NCBI RefSeq assembly: GCF_024181285.1
Contig: NZ_CP051201.1
Coordinates: 2,356,001 to 2,420,000, forward strand
Source of the DNA: Treponema sp. OMZ 790
GTDB lineage: Bacteria; Spirochaetota; Spirochaetia; Treponematales; Treponemataceae
Length of the DNA stretch: 64,000 bases
Direction of reading: 5' to 3'
The notes under the pieces are model-generated. The model did not search any database and was not told where the DNA came from. It worked only from the letters and a program-made list of their open reading frames with translations. Position numbers and translations under genes: made by a program. This document shows, piece after piece, positions 1 through 12,216 of this stretch. How positions within the stretch are numbered: the first letter of the stretch is position 1; every line of letters begins with the position of its first letter.

Positions 1-861
1 GTTCCGCAAGGCGAGCCTGATTGGATTGTTGAGCAGGCAAAGAAAATGTACAACGAGCTTTCGCCGGAAACAAGCGAGTTCTTTACAATGATGACAGGCT
101 ACGGCCTTATGGACTTGCTTTCAACCAAGGGAAAAGCAGGCGGAGGCTATTGCACGGGTTTCCCCATGTACAAGGTTCCCTTTATCTTTGCAAACTTTAA
201 CAAGACCCAGCACGATGTCGAGGTTATGACCCACGAAGCAGGCCATGCCTTCCAAGCCTATCAAAGCAGGGATGCCCGTCTTCTCGAATACGGATGGCCC
301 ACCCTTGAAGCTTGCGAAATTCACTCGATGAGTATGGAATTTTTCACATGGCCCTGGATGGAGCTTTTCTTTAAGCACCAGACAGAAAAGTTTAAGTTTA
401 CCCATCTTTCAGGCGCCTTCGAATTCCTCCCCTACGGAGCCACAGTAGACGAATTCCAGCACTGGGTATATGAAAACCCCGAAACAACTCCTGCCGAAAG
501 AAAGGCGGAATGGCATAAGATAGAATTAAAGTACAATCCCTCAATCGATTATGCCGATAACGACTACCTTAACCGCGGCGGTTTTTGGGTAAAACAGGGG
601 CACATCTTTGCTTCTCCTTTCTATTATATAGATTACACCTTGGCCCAAGTTTGCGCCCTACAGTTTTGGGTAAAGGCCAATGCCGACCGCAAAACGGCAT
701 GGGAAGATTATTTACGCCTCTGCAAGGCAGGCGGAAGCCTCCCCTTCTTGGAGCTTTTAAAACTTGCAAACCTAAAAAATCCCTTTGAAGAAGACTGCAT
801 CGCTTCGGTAACCCCCGAATGCGAAAAATGGCTCAATTCGATAGACGATTCAAAACTGTAG
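1..861 (+). CDS. pepF: M3 family oligoendopeptidase F, 3' part (5' end outside window)
   Basis: The reading frame is open from base 1, so the gene starts upstream and only about the last 286 residues are here. The zinc-binding motif HEAGH is encoded at about 232-246. It is followed by the glutamate-containing stretch LEACEIHSMSME that supplies the third zinc ligand in M3 (thimet-like) peptidases. The region after it is the largely helical C-terminal half, with the Tyr-rich FASPFYYIDYTLAQ segment typical of PepF. The enzyme is expected to be a cytoplasmic metallopeptidase that trims oligopeptides, in keeping with an amino-acid-fermenting oral treponeme. The family is about 590-600 aa, so roughly half is missing only because of the window edge. 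Confidence 0.93.
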   Translation, partial: VPQGEPDWIVEQAKKMYNELSPETSEFFTMMTGYGLMDLLSTKGKAGGGYCTGFPMYKVPFIFANFNKTQHDVEVMTHEAGHAFQAYQSRDARLLEYGWPTLEACEIHSMSMEFFTWPWMELFFKHQTEKFKFTHLSGAFEFLPYGATVDEFQHWVYENPETTPAERKAEWHKIELKYNPSIDYADNDYLNRGGFWVKQGHIFASPFYYIDYTLAQVCALQFWVKANADRKTAWEDYLRLCKAGGSLPFLELLKLANLKNPFEEDCIASVTPECEKWLNSIDDSKL

Positions 862-992
862 CAGCACAAATGAAGCCCCAGCCTGTCGCCGCATTTGATG
901 ACAAGGCATTAAATGAGGCGACGCATCCAAAGCCGTTCCTATCGATAAATTATTGGTTTTGTAAGACGACCCCTGTACCGAAAAGAATATGA

Positions 993-1583
993 CATAATTG
1001 TTATTATCAAAAATATACCGATGGCTGCGAGGAAAATATTTCTGATGAAATTCCGTTTACCGTACCGGAAGGATGGATGTGGTGTAGGTTGGGAGAGATT
1101 TATTATCATACTACAGGAAAAGCATTAAAAAAATCTAATGAAAAAGGTTCCCTAAAAAAATATATCACTACATCAAACTTATACTGGGATACTTTTGATC
1201 TTTCAGAAGTGAGAACCATGTATTTTACAGATGACGAACTTGATAAATATACAATAAAAAAAGGCGATTTAGTATTATGCAATGGTGGTGATGTTGGTAG
1301 AGCAGCTATTTGGAGTTATGACAAAGATATTTGTTATCAGAACCATATTTCTAGGATGCGTCCAAAGACCAACGGTATAGAAAATAGATTCTTCTTATAC
1401 GTCTTAATGTTCTATAAAGAACAAAATATGCTTAACGGAAAAGGAATTGGCATTTCATCTCTTTCAGCAAGTGACTTATTATCAATAATCATTCCGCTCC
1501 CCCCACTCGCCGAACAAAAACGAATCGTTGCCAAAATTGAAGAACTGTTTGCTAAGCTTGATTTTATCACAACTGCGCTTTGA
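993..1583 (+). pseudogene. Silent hsdS 3' cassette 1 (type I R-M specificity domain, no start)
   Basis: The frame is open from just after a stop at 990-992 and encodes a single HsdS target-recognition domain plus a C-terminal conserved helix ending near LAEQKRIVAKIEELF. Similarity to the active hsdS begins at about 994 with HNCYYQKY, matching the DNCYYEKF segment in the middle of the active protein. Upstream of 994 there is no HsdS sequence, no Shine-Dalgarno and no convincing start. The DEIPFTVPEGWMWCRLGEI stretch is close to the start of the first recognition domain of the active gene. It is best read as a promoterless store of an alternative second recognition domain that is expressed only after recombination. 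A simple decayed fragment is the alternative, but the frame is intact to a natural stop. Confidence 0.75.
994..1007 (+). repeat. 14-bp repeat shared with the crossover region of hsdS
   Basis: ATAATTGTTATTAT occurs here and, inverted, at 4725-4738 inside hsdS. It marks the exact left edge of HsdS homology in cassette 1. It overlaps the 19-bp inverted repeat of the second cassette in sequence (TTGTTATTAT shared) but diverges after that, so it could be a degenerate recombination site. Confidence 0.55.
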
Positions 1584-1714
1584 CACATACACGTAATACG
1601 GTTATAATACCAATACGATAAAGAGTGTTGCGGATAAAGAAACAGAACTTGTTTATAATGATAATAGACAATGCAAAATAGAAATTTACACCGCAACTTG
1701 AAGAAATAAAGACT

Positions 1715-1734
1715 TATTCTTATGCATAAGAATA
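1715..1734. promoter_or_regulatory. 20-bp perfect palindrome upstream of the TPR gene
   Basis: TATTCTTATG followed by CATAAGAATA is a perfect 20-bp palindrome. It ends 22 bp before the ATG at 1757 and directly precedes the Shine-Dalgarno AGGAGG. Its position suits an operator, or a leader hairpin affecting translation. No regulator gene for it is obvious nearby. Confidence 0.45.
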
Positions 1735-1756
1735 GAATATATAGGAGGACAAGCAA

Positions 1757-2536
1757 ATGACTGATATCTTAGATTTCCCTGACTTTCCATTTGAATTTGA
1801 ACAGAATAATGAAGAAAAAGCTCAAGATATAGTTTATGATGCATGGGACTGTAATTCATCCGCACAAAGAAAACGATTAGCACAAAAAGCACTTGAACTT
1901 GATCCAAACTGTGCAGATGCATACTGCATTCTGGCAGCAGAGTATACATCATATAAAAAGAAAAATGAGTATTACAAAAAAGGAATAGAAGTATTCAGAA
2001 AAAAATATGGGGAGCAGTTCTTTTCAGAAAATAGAGGAGATTTCTGGGAAATATTTGAAACAAGACCCTTTATGCGGCTTTCTGCAGGATACGGGCAATT
2101 ATTATGGAATAATGAGAAAAAGGATGAAGCGATACAAATATATGAAGAGTTATTACAATTAAATCCGAATGATAATCAGGGATTACGATATATTTTGATA
2201 AACTGGTTGATAGACCAAAATCAGTTGGACAAAGGAACGGAATTACTAAAACAATATCAGGAAGAGACTGCATTCATGTTGTTTAGCGACCTATTATTTT
2301 CTATAAAAAAACAAGAAAGCGACACAAAAATCTTAAAAAAATACATAAAAGCCAAAAACGCAAATCCATATGTAGTGAAATATTTACTCAAGGAAAATGA
2401 ATTGCCTGAATATTTACCGGACTATTATGGATTTGGTGATGAAGATGAGGCCGTAACATATTGTTTTGGTTCAATGGATGTATGGCGAAAAGATCAAGAT
2501 ACTATTAAAAAACTAAAAGAGATAAGCGATGAATAA
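1757..2536 (+). CDS. Tetratricopeptide-repeat protein of unknown function
   Basis: This is a 259-aa acidic cytoplasmic protein without signal peptide or membrane segment. Residues about 33-60 (AQKALELDPNCADAYCILAAEY) and 105-155 (DEAIQIYEELLQLNPNDNQGLRYILINWL) have the TPR spacing of small and aromatic residues. The first repeat region resembles the ST7-like TPR proteins found near toxin-antitoxin and SEC-C genes. The start ATG has a strong AGGAGG site 9 nt upstream. The gene lies between the first silent hsdS cassette and the recombinase, so it is part of the accessory island, and any role in the R-M system is unproven. TPRs indicate protein binding only. A terminator-like hairpin follows at 2656-2685. 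Confidence 0.7.
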   Translation: MTDILDFPDFPFEFEQNNEEKAQDIVYDAWDCNSSAQRKRLAQKALELDPNCADAYCILAAEYTSYKKKNEYYKKGIEVFRKKYGEQFFSENRGDFWEIFETRPFMRLSAGYGQLLWNNEKKDEAIQIYEELLQLNPNDNQGLRYILINWLIDQNQLDKGTELLKQYQEETAFMLFSDLLFSIKKQESDTKILKKYIKAKNANPYVVKYLLKENELPEYLPDYYGFGDEDEAVTYCFGSMDVWRKDQDTIKKLKEISDE

Positions 2537-2655
2537 CATTCGCTTCAAGCTGACAACAGAGCCAAATTCAGTTGCAGTAAGGTGTTTGCTATAAGAATTA
2601 TTACTTAGAATTGCCGATATGGTTTTTCAAAAGATGGGCCGTTTAAAGTAAGAAG

Positions 2656-2685
2656 ACTGTCCAAAAACTGAAATTTCTGGACAGT
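2656..2685. terminator. Hairpin between convergent TPR and recombinase genes
   Basis: ACTGTCC at 2656-2662 pairs with GGACAGT at 2679-2685 around a 16-nt loop and is followed by TTTCAATTTTT. It sits between the end of the TPR gene and the end of the recombinase gene, so it can serve as a terminator mainly for the plus strand. Confidence 0.45.
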
Positions 2686-2693
2686 TTCAATTT

Positions 2694-3503
2694 TTACCAT
2701 GTTACAATGCTATCAACCAGTTCCCGCTGTTCGCTTGCGGTGCGGCGTAAATAAATGCGCGTTGTTTCGATACTTTCATGCCCCATCAAATCGGCAAGAA
2801 GAGAAATATCATTGAACTTTTCAAGAAAATTCTTTGCATAGCGGTGCCGGAATGAATGCGGATAGACAACTTTTTCATTTATTCCGTATTTTTTGGCATA
2901 ATTCTTTAGCTGCTGCGCAATTCCTCGGGTAGTGATATGCTTTTCAAAACGATTTAGAAACAGATAGCCGGATTCACGCCTGATTGATTCCAACCATTGC
3001 ATGGCTTCTTCTTTCAAAATTTTTGGAATATAGAGCCGCCTGAGTTTTCCGCCCTTTGAATATAGATCAAAATATCCCAACTTAACATGCTCAACTTTTA
3101 TCTGAATAAGCTCGCTGACTCGCGCCCCTGTAGCTGCGAGGAACCACACGACAAAATACCATTCTCGATTTCCGTCTCTTTTAAGGCTCGATTTCAAAAA
3201 TTGATAGTCGGCGTTACTGATAACATTTTCAAGGAAGTTCTTCTGCTGAACTTTTACAAATTTTAACTGCAGCTGATCTTTATGTATAAACTGCAAATAC
3301 TTGTTAATTCCCTGAATCCTTAAATTCACCGTTTTCGGTTTAAAAAACTCAATCAGATAGCCTTTGTATGCAAGCAGATTTTCCTTACTGACAGAATCAT
3401 AATGTTCTGTGTAGTATTTAACCGTCCATAAATACGATGTAAGAGTATTCTGAGAAAGATTGCTTTTCTTCAAATACTCTTCAAAACTTGTGCCGTTTTC
3501 CAT
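2694..3503 (-). CDS. Tyrosine site-specific recombinase, likely HsdS invertase
   Basis: This is a 269-aa phage-integrase-type recombinase of XerC/D size. With the start at the ATG at 3503, which has a GGGAGGT Shine-Dalgarno, residues 1-100 form the SAM-like core-binding domain. The catalytic domain shows Arg128 (GARVSEL), the beta-hairpin lysine region SKGGKLRR near 150, His216-x-x-Arg219 (HSFRH), His242 (GHES) and the nucleophile Tyr251 (RIY). All residues needed for strand exchange are therefore present. The open frame extends further upstream, but that part crosses the inverted repeat and lacks a ribosome site. The 19-bp repeat at 3572-3590 lies 69 bp upstream. Recombinases of this kind (CreX of pneumococcal loci, for example) invert hsdS cassettes, and the location makes that the likely job here. 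Confidence 0.88.
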   Translation of the reverse strand: MENGTSFEEYLKKSNLSQNTLTSYLWTVKYYTEHYDSVSKENLLAYKGYLIEFFKPKTVNLRIQGINKYLQFIHKDQLQLKFVKVQQKNFLENVISNADYQFLKSSLKRDGNREWYFVVWFLAATGARVSELIQIKVEHVKLGYFDLYSKGGKLRRLYIPKILKEEAMQWLESIRRESGYLFLNRFEKHITTRGIAQQLKNYAKKYGINEKVVYPHSFRHRYAKNFLEKFNDISLLADLMGHESIETTRIYLRRTASEQRELVDSIVTW

Positions 3504-3571
3504 AACGACCTCCCAATAAACAAGATTAGCGATCTCTCGCTTACCAGAGAGTATACTTGTAATGTGATTTC

Positions 3572-3590
3572 TTGTTATTATGAGAAGTTC
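3572..3590 (+). repeat. 19-bp inverted repeat, left copy (proposed hsdS inversion site)
   Basis: TTGTTATTATGAGAAGTTC is identical, in inverted orientation, to 4716-4734. Flanking bases on both sides differ between the copies, so identity stops sharply at 19 bp. It encodes the CYYEKF residues at the edge of cassette 2. Confidence 0.85.
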
Positions 3591-4172
3591 TTTGGAAAAA
3601 ATGATGTTTGTATTGATAATGAGATTCCTTTTGAACTGCCGGCAAAATGGCAATGGACAAAATTAGGACGAATTTGCGATAAGCTTGTAGATGGAGATCA
3701 TAATCCGCCTAAAGGTATCGAAGAAAAAACAGAATATATAATGGTTTCTTCAAGAAATATTAATCATAACACAGTAGAAGATTTAGAAAATGTCAGATAT
3801 TTAACGAAAGAGATGTTTGATGCAGAAAATTTGAGGACCAATGCTACAACGGGTGATATACTTTTCACATCCGTAGGTTCATTAGGAAGAAGTTGCATTT
3901 ACGACGGCAGAATGAATATCTGCTTTCAACGGAGTGTTTCCATTCTTAACACCAAGGTTTACAACAAGTATGTAAAATTCTTTTTTGATAGTAATTTTTA
4001 TCAAAATTATGTAGCTGAACATGCTACCGGTACTGCTCAAATGGGATTTTATTTACAAGAAATGGCAGAATCTTTTATTGCTATTCCTCCAATTTCAGAG
4101 CAAAAAAGAATTGTTACTAGAATTGAAGAAATATTTAATGCTTTAGACGACATTCAAAGAAATCTCATCTAA
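3572..4172 (+). pseudogene. Silent hsdS 3' cassette 2 (alternative second recognition domain)
   Basis: The frame encodes CYYEKFFGKNDVCIDNEIPFELPAKWQWTK, one full recognition domain, and a C-terminal helix with SEQKRIVTRIEEIFNALDD before a stop at 4170-4172. A GTG at 3564 could formally open the frame, but there is no ribosome-binding site. HsdS similarity begins at the 19-bp repeat, so it is better seen as a silent 3' cassette. It runs head-on into the active hsdS and overlaps its last 30 bp. Inversion between 3572-3590 and 4716-4734 would fuse this domain in frame to the N-terminal half of HsdS and place the present second domain in the silent position. The recognition sequence cannot be read from the protein. 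Confidence 0.82.
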
Positions 4173-5735
4173 TTTTTTCATTAGTTTATTGATAGTTCTA
4201 CATATTTTGACCTGTTCATTTAACGGTGGAATTGGAATAAGAGTTTCTGCAATAAATTCTTTTCCAATCCTTTGTTGTCCTACAGCACCGGTGAAATTAT
4301 TGATTCCTTCCTTTATGAAAGTATCTGTTTTTATAAACCAAAATACATATTCATTGAAAATATATTCATTGTTTGTTCGTAATATATGTAACTCTGTTGT
4401 TCCGGCCCCATATTTGTTCTTTAAGTTCTTAAAAATCACAGATTTTCTATTTTCAAAACAAGGTGTAATCTTTGCAATTCCAATATCATTATCCGCAAAA
4501 TGACTAAATCCTGATTTTACAGTTTCCCATCTTTGCAATTCATAAGTAAAATTGTTATTAAACTCGGAATCAATTAAAGTCATTGGCACAAAAGAAATTT
4601 CCAAAGTATTATCCAATTTATTCTTAGGATTTATTTCACATATTGAAGGAATTTTTTGCCAGCACCAACCTTCCGGTAAATCAAATGGTATTTCGATCTG
4701 TTCTTCTACCCCCTCGAACTTCTCATAATAACAATTATCAGTAGAATTTTTATAAATATACGAATCATTCTTACCGCGTTTTATCTCTCCGGCAGCGATT
4801 TTAGCTTCTTTTTCAGCACGGAGTTTTTTCAACATCACGGATGCAGGCTCATCGGCAGGATCTTGAGGAACAAGTTTCCCGCGGATAGCTAAGTCGAGGA
4901 TTTTTGACTTTGCCTGTTTGACAGCTGTTTGTAAGTCGGCTTTATTTTGTTCCAGTAGGTCTATATGTGCGAAAATTGTTTCAATTTTTGCGACGATGCG
5001 TTGCTGCTCCGAGAGGGGCGGGAGAGGAAGAACCATTCTTTGAAGGTGTTCCGCTTTTATATTATTAATATTTGTACCTTTTATGTTATTCTGAATATAA
5101 TTAGTATAATATTCTGATTGAAAAATAAGATTGATATATTTGCTTATTGGTAAGAGTATCATACGTATAATTCGTAAAAATGCCCCTATTTGGGTATAGG
5201 TATAATCTTTATCGATGAATGCAGGCTTTCCTATGCTATTTGTACTTCCTGTAGATGCGACAATGATAATATCACCAAGTATAACATTTTTTCTAATATC
5301 AATATATTTGTTTTGAATAAATATATCATCATTTTTTAAAATCAGAGCATTATTTTGTATATTCCCACCGCGTAATATACGTAGAGTTCCTTTTGATATA
5401 ATATCATTTTTCTGATACGAAGTACCGCTTATGATTTGGCCAATCTCCCCCAATCGGCACCACGTCCACCCCTCCGGTACGGCAAACGGAATTTCATCTT
5501 CAATATCCTTCACCCTGCCGTCTGAGAACTTCTCATAGTGCCTGTTATCATCACCGAAAAAAATATACGAATCATTTTTACCGCGTTTCAGTTCACCGGA
5601 AGCGATTTTTTTCTCTTTTTCTGCACGAATTTTTTCAAGGAGTATGGCTGCGCTCTCATCGGCCGGGTCTTGCTTTACCAGCTTTCCATGAATTGCGAGG
5701 TCTAATATTTTTTGACGTAATGCATTTGTGTTCAC
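4143..5735 (-). CDS. hsdS: Type I restriction-modification specificity subunit HsdS
   Basis: This 530-aa protein sets the DNA target of the HsdR2M2S complex. It has the expected two-fold design. A conserved segment (KILDLAIHGKLVKQDPADE, residues about 9-65) is followed by recognition domain 1. The conserved segment recurs (KILDLAIRGKLVPQDPADE, about 280-330), followed by recognition domain 2 and the final helix. The start is a GTG at 5733-5735 with GGGAG 8 nt upstream. The inverted repeat at 4716-4734 falls at about residue 334-340, exactly between the second conserved segment and recognition domain 2, so domain 2 can be exchanged as a unit. It is the last gene of the hsdR-hsdM-fic-hsdS operon, 27 bp after fic. 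Its 3' end overlaps cassette 2. Confidence 0.93.
   Translation of the reverse strand: MNTNALRQKILDLAIHGKLVKQDPADESAAILLEKIRAEKEKKIASGELKRGKNDSYIFFGDDNRHYEKFSDGRVKDIEDEIPFAVPEGWTWCRLGEIGQIISGTSYQKNDIISKGTLRILRGGNIQNNALILKNDDIFIQNKYIDIRKNVILGDIIIVASTGSTNSIGKPAFIDKDYTYTQIGAFLRIIRMILLPISKYINLIFQSEYYTNYIQNNIKGTNINNIKAEHLQRMVLPLPPLSEQQRIVAKIETIFAHIDLLEQNKADLQTAVKQAKSKILDLAIRGKLVPQDPADEPASVMLKKLRAEKEAKIAAGEIKRGKNDSYIYKNSTDNCYYEKFEGVEEQIEIPFDLPEGWCWQKIPSICEINPKNKLDNTLEISFVPMTLIDSEFNNNFTYELQRWETVKSGFSHFADNDIGIAKITPCFENRKSVIFKNLKNKYGAGTTELHILRTNNEYIFNEYVFWFIKTDTFIKEGINNFTGAVGQQRIGKEFIAETLIPIPPLNEQVKICRTINKLMKKLDEISLNVV
4716..4734 (-). repeat. 19-bp inverted repeat, right copy (inside hsdS)
   Basis: This is the exact reverse complement of 3572-3590, within the DNCYYEKFE coding segment of hsdS. 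The pair flanks about 1.16 kb containing the active second recognition domain and silent cassette 2, arranged tail to tail. Confidence 0.85.
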
Positions 5736-5762
5736 GTTATAATCTCCCTGTAACAGCCATTA

Positions 5763-10824
<5,062 letters not shown>

Positions 10825-10866
10825 AAATATATCCTAATGTTCTCATATCCCAAAACTATAGGAACA

Positions 10867-10875
10867 ATTATAACA
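10867..10875 (-). promoter_or_regulatory. Extended -10 promoter element for the hsd operon
   Basis: Reading the minus strand, TGTTATAAT (extended -10, TGnTATAAT) lies about 43 bp before the hsdR ATG. No good -35 box is visible, which is common for extended -10 promoters. Confidence 0.45.
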
Positions 10876-11044
10876 CTATTTTAGGTATTTTAATAGTACC
10901 TTATAATGGTTAAAGGCAGCCGCTGAATGGCCGCTGCATCTTTTAGCTTCGGGGATGTTTTAAAAGTTTGTTACTTTTTCACCATCCTTTGCTAGACTTG
11001 AATTGCACTTTAAGGTAATATACCGGTAGAAATAGGAGCCGTTT

Positions 11045-11503
11045 ATGATAAACATTATAAAAATAGAAAACAAAGACGAAAAAGCAAAAATTGTCGAAGA
11101 AGTTTTGACGGATTTACCGGAATGGTTCGGCTTGCCTGAAAGCACAAAAGAATATATCAATGATTCAAAAGAATTGTATTTATGGGCAGCAAAAGAAAAT
11201 GATGAAATTATCGGGTTTATAACATTAACCGAATCAAGCCCAGATTGTGCTGATGTGCATTGCATGGGAGTAAAAAAAATACATCACAATAAGGGAATCG
11301 GCACATTATTATTTAATGAGCTGAAAAAATTTGCTTCAACTAAATATGATTATATACAGGTAAAAACGGTAGATGAAGGTCATTATAAAGAATATGACCA
11401 AACAATAGCCTTTTACAAAAAGCAAGGATTTAAAAAATTAGAAGTTTTTCCCACACTCTGGGATGAGTGGAATCCTTGCTTGGTGATGATCCAAAAATTA
11501 TAA
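11045..11503 (+). CDS. GNAT family N-acetyltransferase
   Basis: This 152-aa protein has the GNAT fold pattern: strand-rich N-terminus, then the acetyl-CoA-binding motif A (VHCMGVKKIHHNKGIGTLLFNELKKFA, with the N-K-G-I-G-T loop near 93-98). It continues with YDYIQVKTVD and the C-terminal IAFYKKQGFKKLEVFPTLWDEWNPCLVM, typical of motif B. It probably acetylates a small amine or protein, but the substrate is not evident. The ATG is preceded by AGGAG. The gene is monocistronic and ends in a perfect 12-bp terminator stem at 11502-11532, which also holds the -35 box of the next promoter. Confidence 0.85.
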   Translation: MINIIKIENKDEKAKIVEEVLTDLPEWFGLPESTKEYINDSKELYLWAAKENDEIIGFITLTESSPDCADVHCMGVKKIHHNKGIGTLLFNELKKFASTKYDYIQVKTVDEGHYKEYDQTIAFYKKQGFKKLEVFPTLWDEWNPCLVMIQKL

Positions 11504-11532
11504 AAATGCAACTGTCTGATAGTTGCATTTTT
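11502..11532 (+). terminator. Rho-independent terminator after the GNAT gene
   Basis: A perfect 12-bp stem (AAAAATGCAACT with AGTTGCATTTTT) and a 7-nt loop end in a T-rich arm. The right arm contains TTGCAT, which also fits the -35 box of the hicA promoter. Confidence 0.85.
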
Positions 11533-11551
11533 ATAAAAAAAACAATATAAT
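11523..11551 (+). promoter_or_regulatory. Promoter of hicA-hicB (predicted leaderless)
   Basis: TTGCAT at 11523-11528, a 17-bp spacer, then TATAAT at 11546-11551. The ATG of hicA begins 6 nt after the -10 box, so transcription is expected to start at or next to the start codon. Confidence 0.7.
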
Positions 11552-11556
11552 AAGAT

Positions 11557-11814
11557 ATGAGCAAGGATGAAAAACTTATAAAAAGGTTAAAATCCAAACC
11601 AAAGGATTTTACATATACTGAGCTTAAAAAATTGTTAAAGGCATTGGGCTACGCAGAAACACAGAGCGGAAGAACATCAGGTTCGAGAGTTGCATTTATT
11701 AATTCGTCTGACGGACATATTATCCGCCTTCATAAGCCTCATCCAAATAATGAATTGAAACAATACCAAATTGAGCAGATTATTGCCGAATTAGAGTTAA
11801 GGGGGATACTATGA
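11557..11814 (+). CDS. hicA: HicA-family toxin (variant without the usual GSHH motif)
   Basis: This 85-aa basic protein fits the HicA/YcfA double-stranded-RNA-binding-like fold: TELKKLLKALGYAETQSG, then a central strand pair and QYQIEQIIAELEL at the end. Classical HicA mRNA interferases carry their catalytic histidine in GSHHxF, whereas this one reads TSGSRVAF. Other histidines occur in DGHIIRLHKPHP. Related proteins with SGSRV are commonly annotated as HicA, but catalysis may differ. No Shine-Dalgarno precedes the ATG, and the -10 box is 6 nt upstream, suggesting leaderless translation. It overlaps hicB by 4 bp, in the toxin-first order typical of hicAB. Confidence 0.82.
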   Translation: MSKDEKLIKRLKSKPKDFTYTELKKLLKALGYAETQSGRTSGSRVAFINSSDGHIIRLHKPHPNNELKQYQIEQIIAELELRGIL

Positions 11815-12161
11815 AAGACTTTTTAGAATATAAAGATTATTTAGGATCGGTACATTTTAATGCTGATGATGAAATATTTTATGGAAAAATAGAATGTATT
11901 GATGATTTAATATCATTTGAAGGCAATACCGTAAATGAGTTAAAAACAGCCTTTATTGAAGCAGTTGAGGATTATATTGAACTATGCAAAGAGGCAGGAA
12001 AACCGGCTGAAAAATCATATAAAGGAAGTTTTAATATAAGAATTTCTCCTGCAATCCACAAAAAGGCTAAAAGACAAGCTATTATGCAAGGAATATCATT
12101 AAACCAATTTATTCAGCAGGCTGTTGAACAGGCAGTAACATACAATACTCGGCAAATTTAA
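11811..12161 (+). CDS. hicB: HicB-family antitoxin
   Basis: This 116-aa protein has an N-terminal partial RNase H-like HicB fold (YLGSVHFNADDEIFYGKIECIDDLISFEGNTVNELKTAFIEAVEDYIELC) that should bind and block HicA. A C-terminal ribbon-helix-helix DNA-binding segment follows (FNIRISPAIHKKAKRQAIMQGISLNQFIQQAVEQA). The ATG overlaps the hicA stop (ATGA), so expression is coupled. The RHH domain suggests autoregulation of the hicA promoter, but no clear operator was identified. Confidence 0.9.
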   Translation: MKDFLEYKDYLGSVHFNADDEIFYGKIECIDDLISFEGNTVNELKTAFIEAVEDYIELCKEAGKPAEKSYKGSFNIRISPAIHKKAKRQAIMQGISLNQFIQQAVEQAVTYNTRQI

Positions 12162-12216
12162 TTTATTATAATTTTGATAAAGTCGATTATTGATAATTTA
12201 CAAGGAGCTTCACCGC

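Noticed and set aside
3504..3653. N-terminal extension of the recombinase frame
   Set aside because: It lacks a ribosome site, crosses the inverted repeat and precedes the conserved domain; the ATG at 3503 has a strong Shine-Dalgarno.
10915..10945. GCAGC...GCTGC inverted repeat upstream of the GNAT gene
   Set aside because: The stem is only 5 bp with mismatched interior and no T-run, so neither a terminator nor an attC site is supported.
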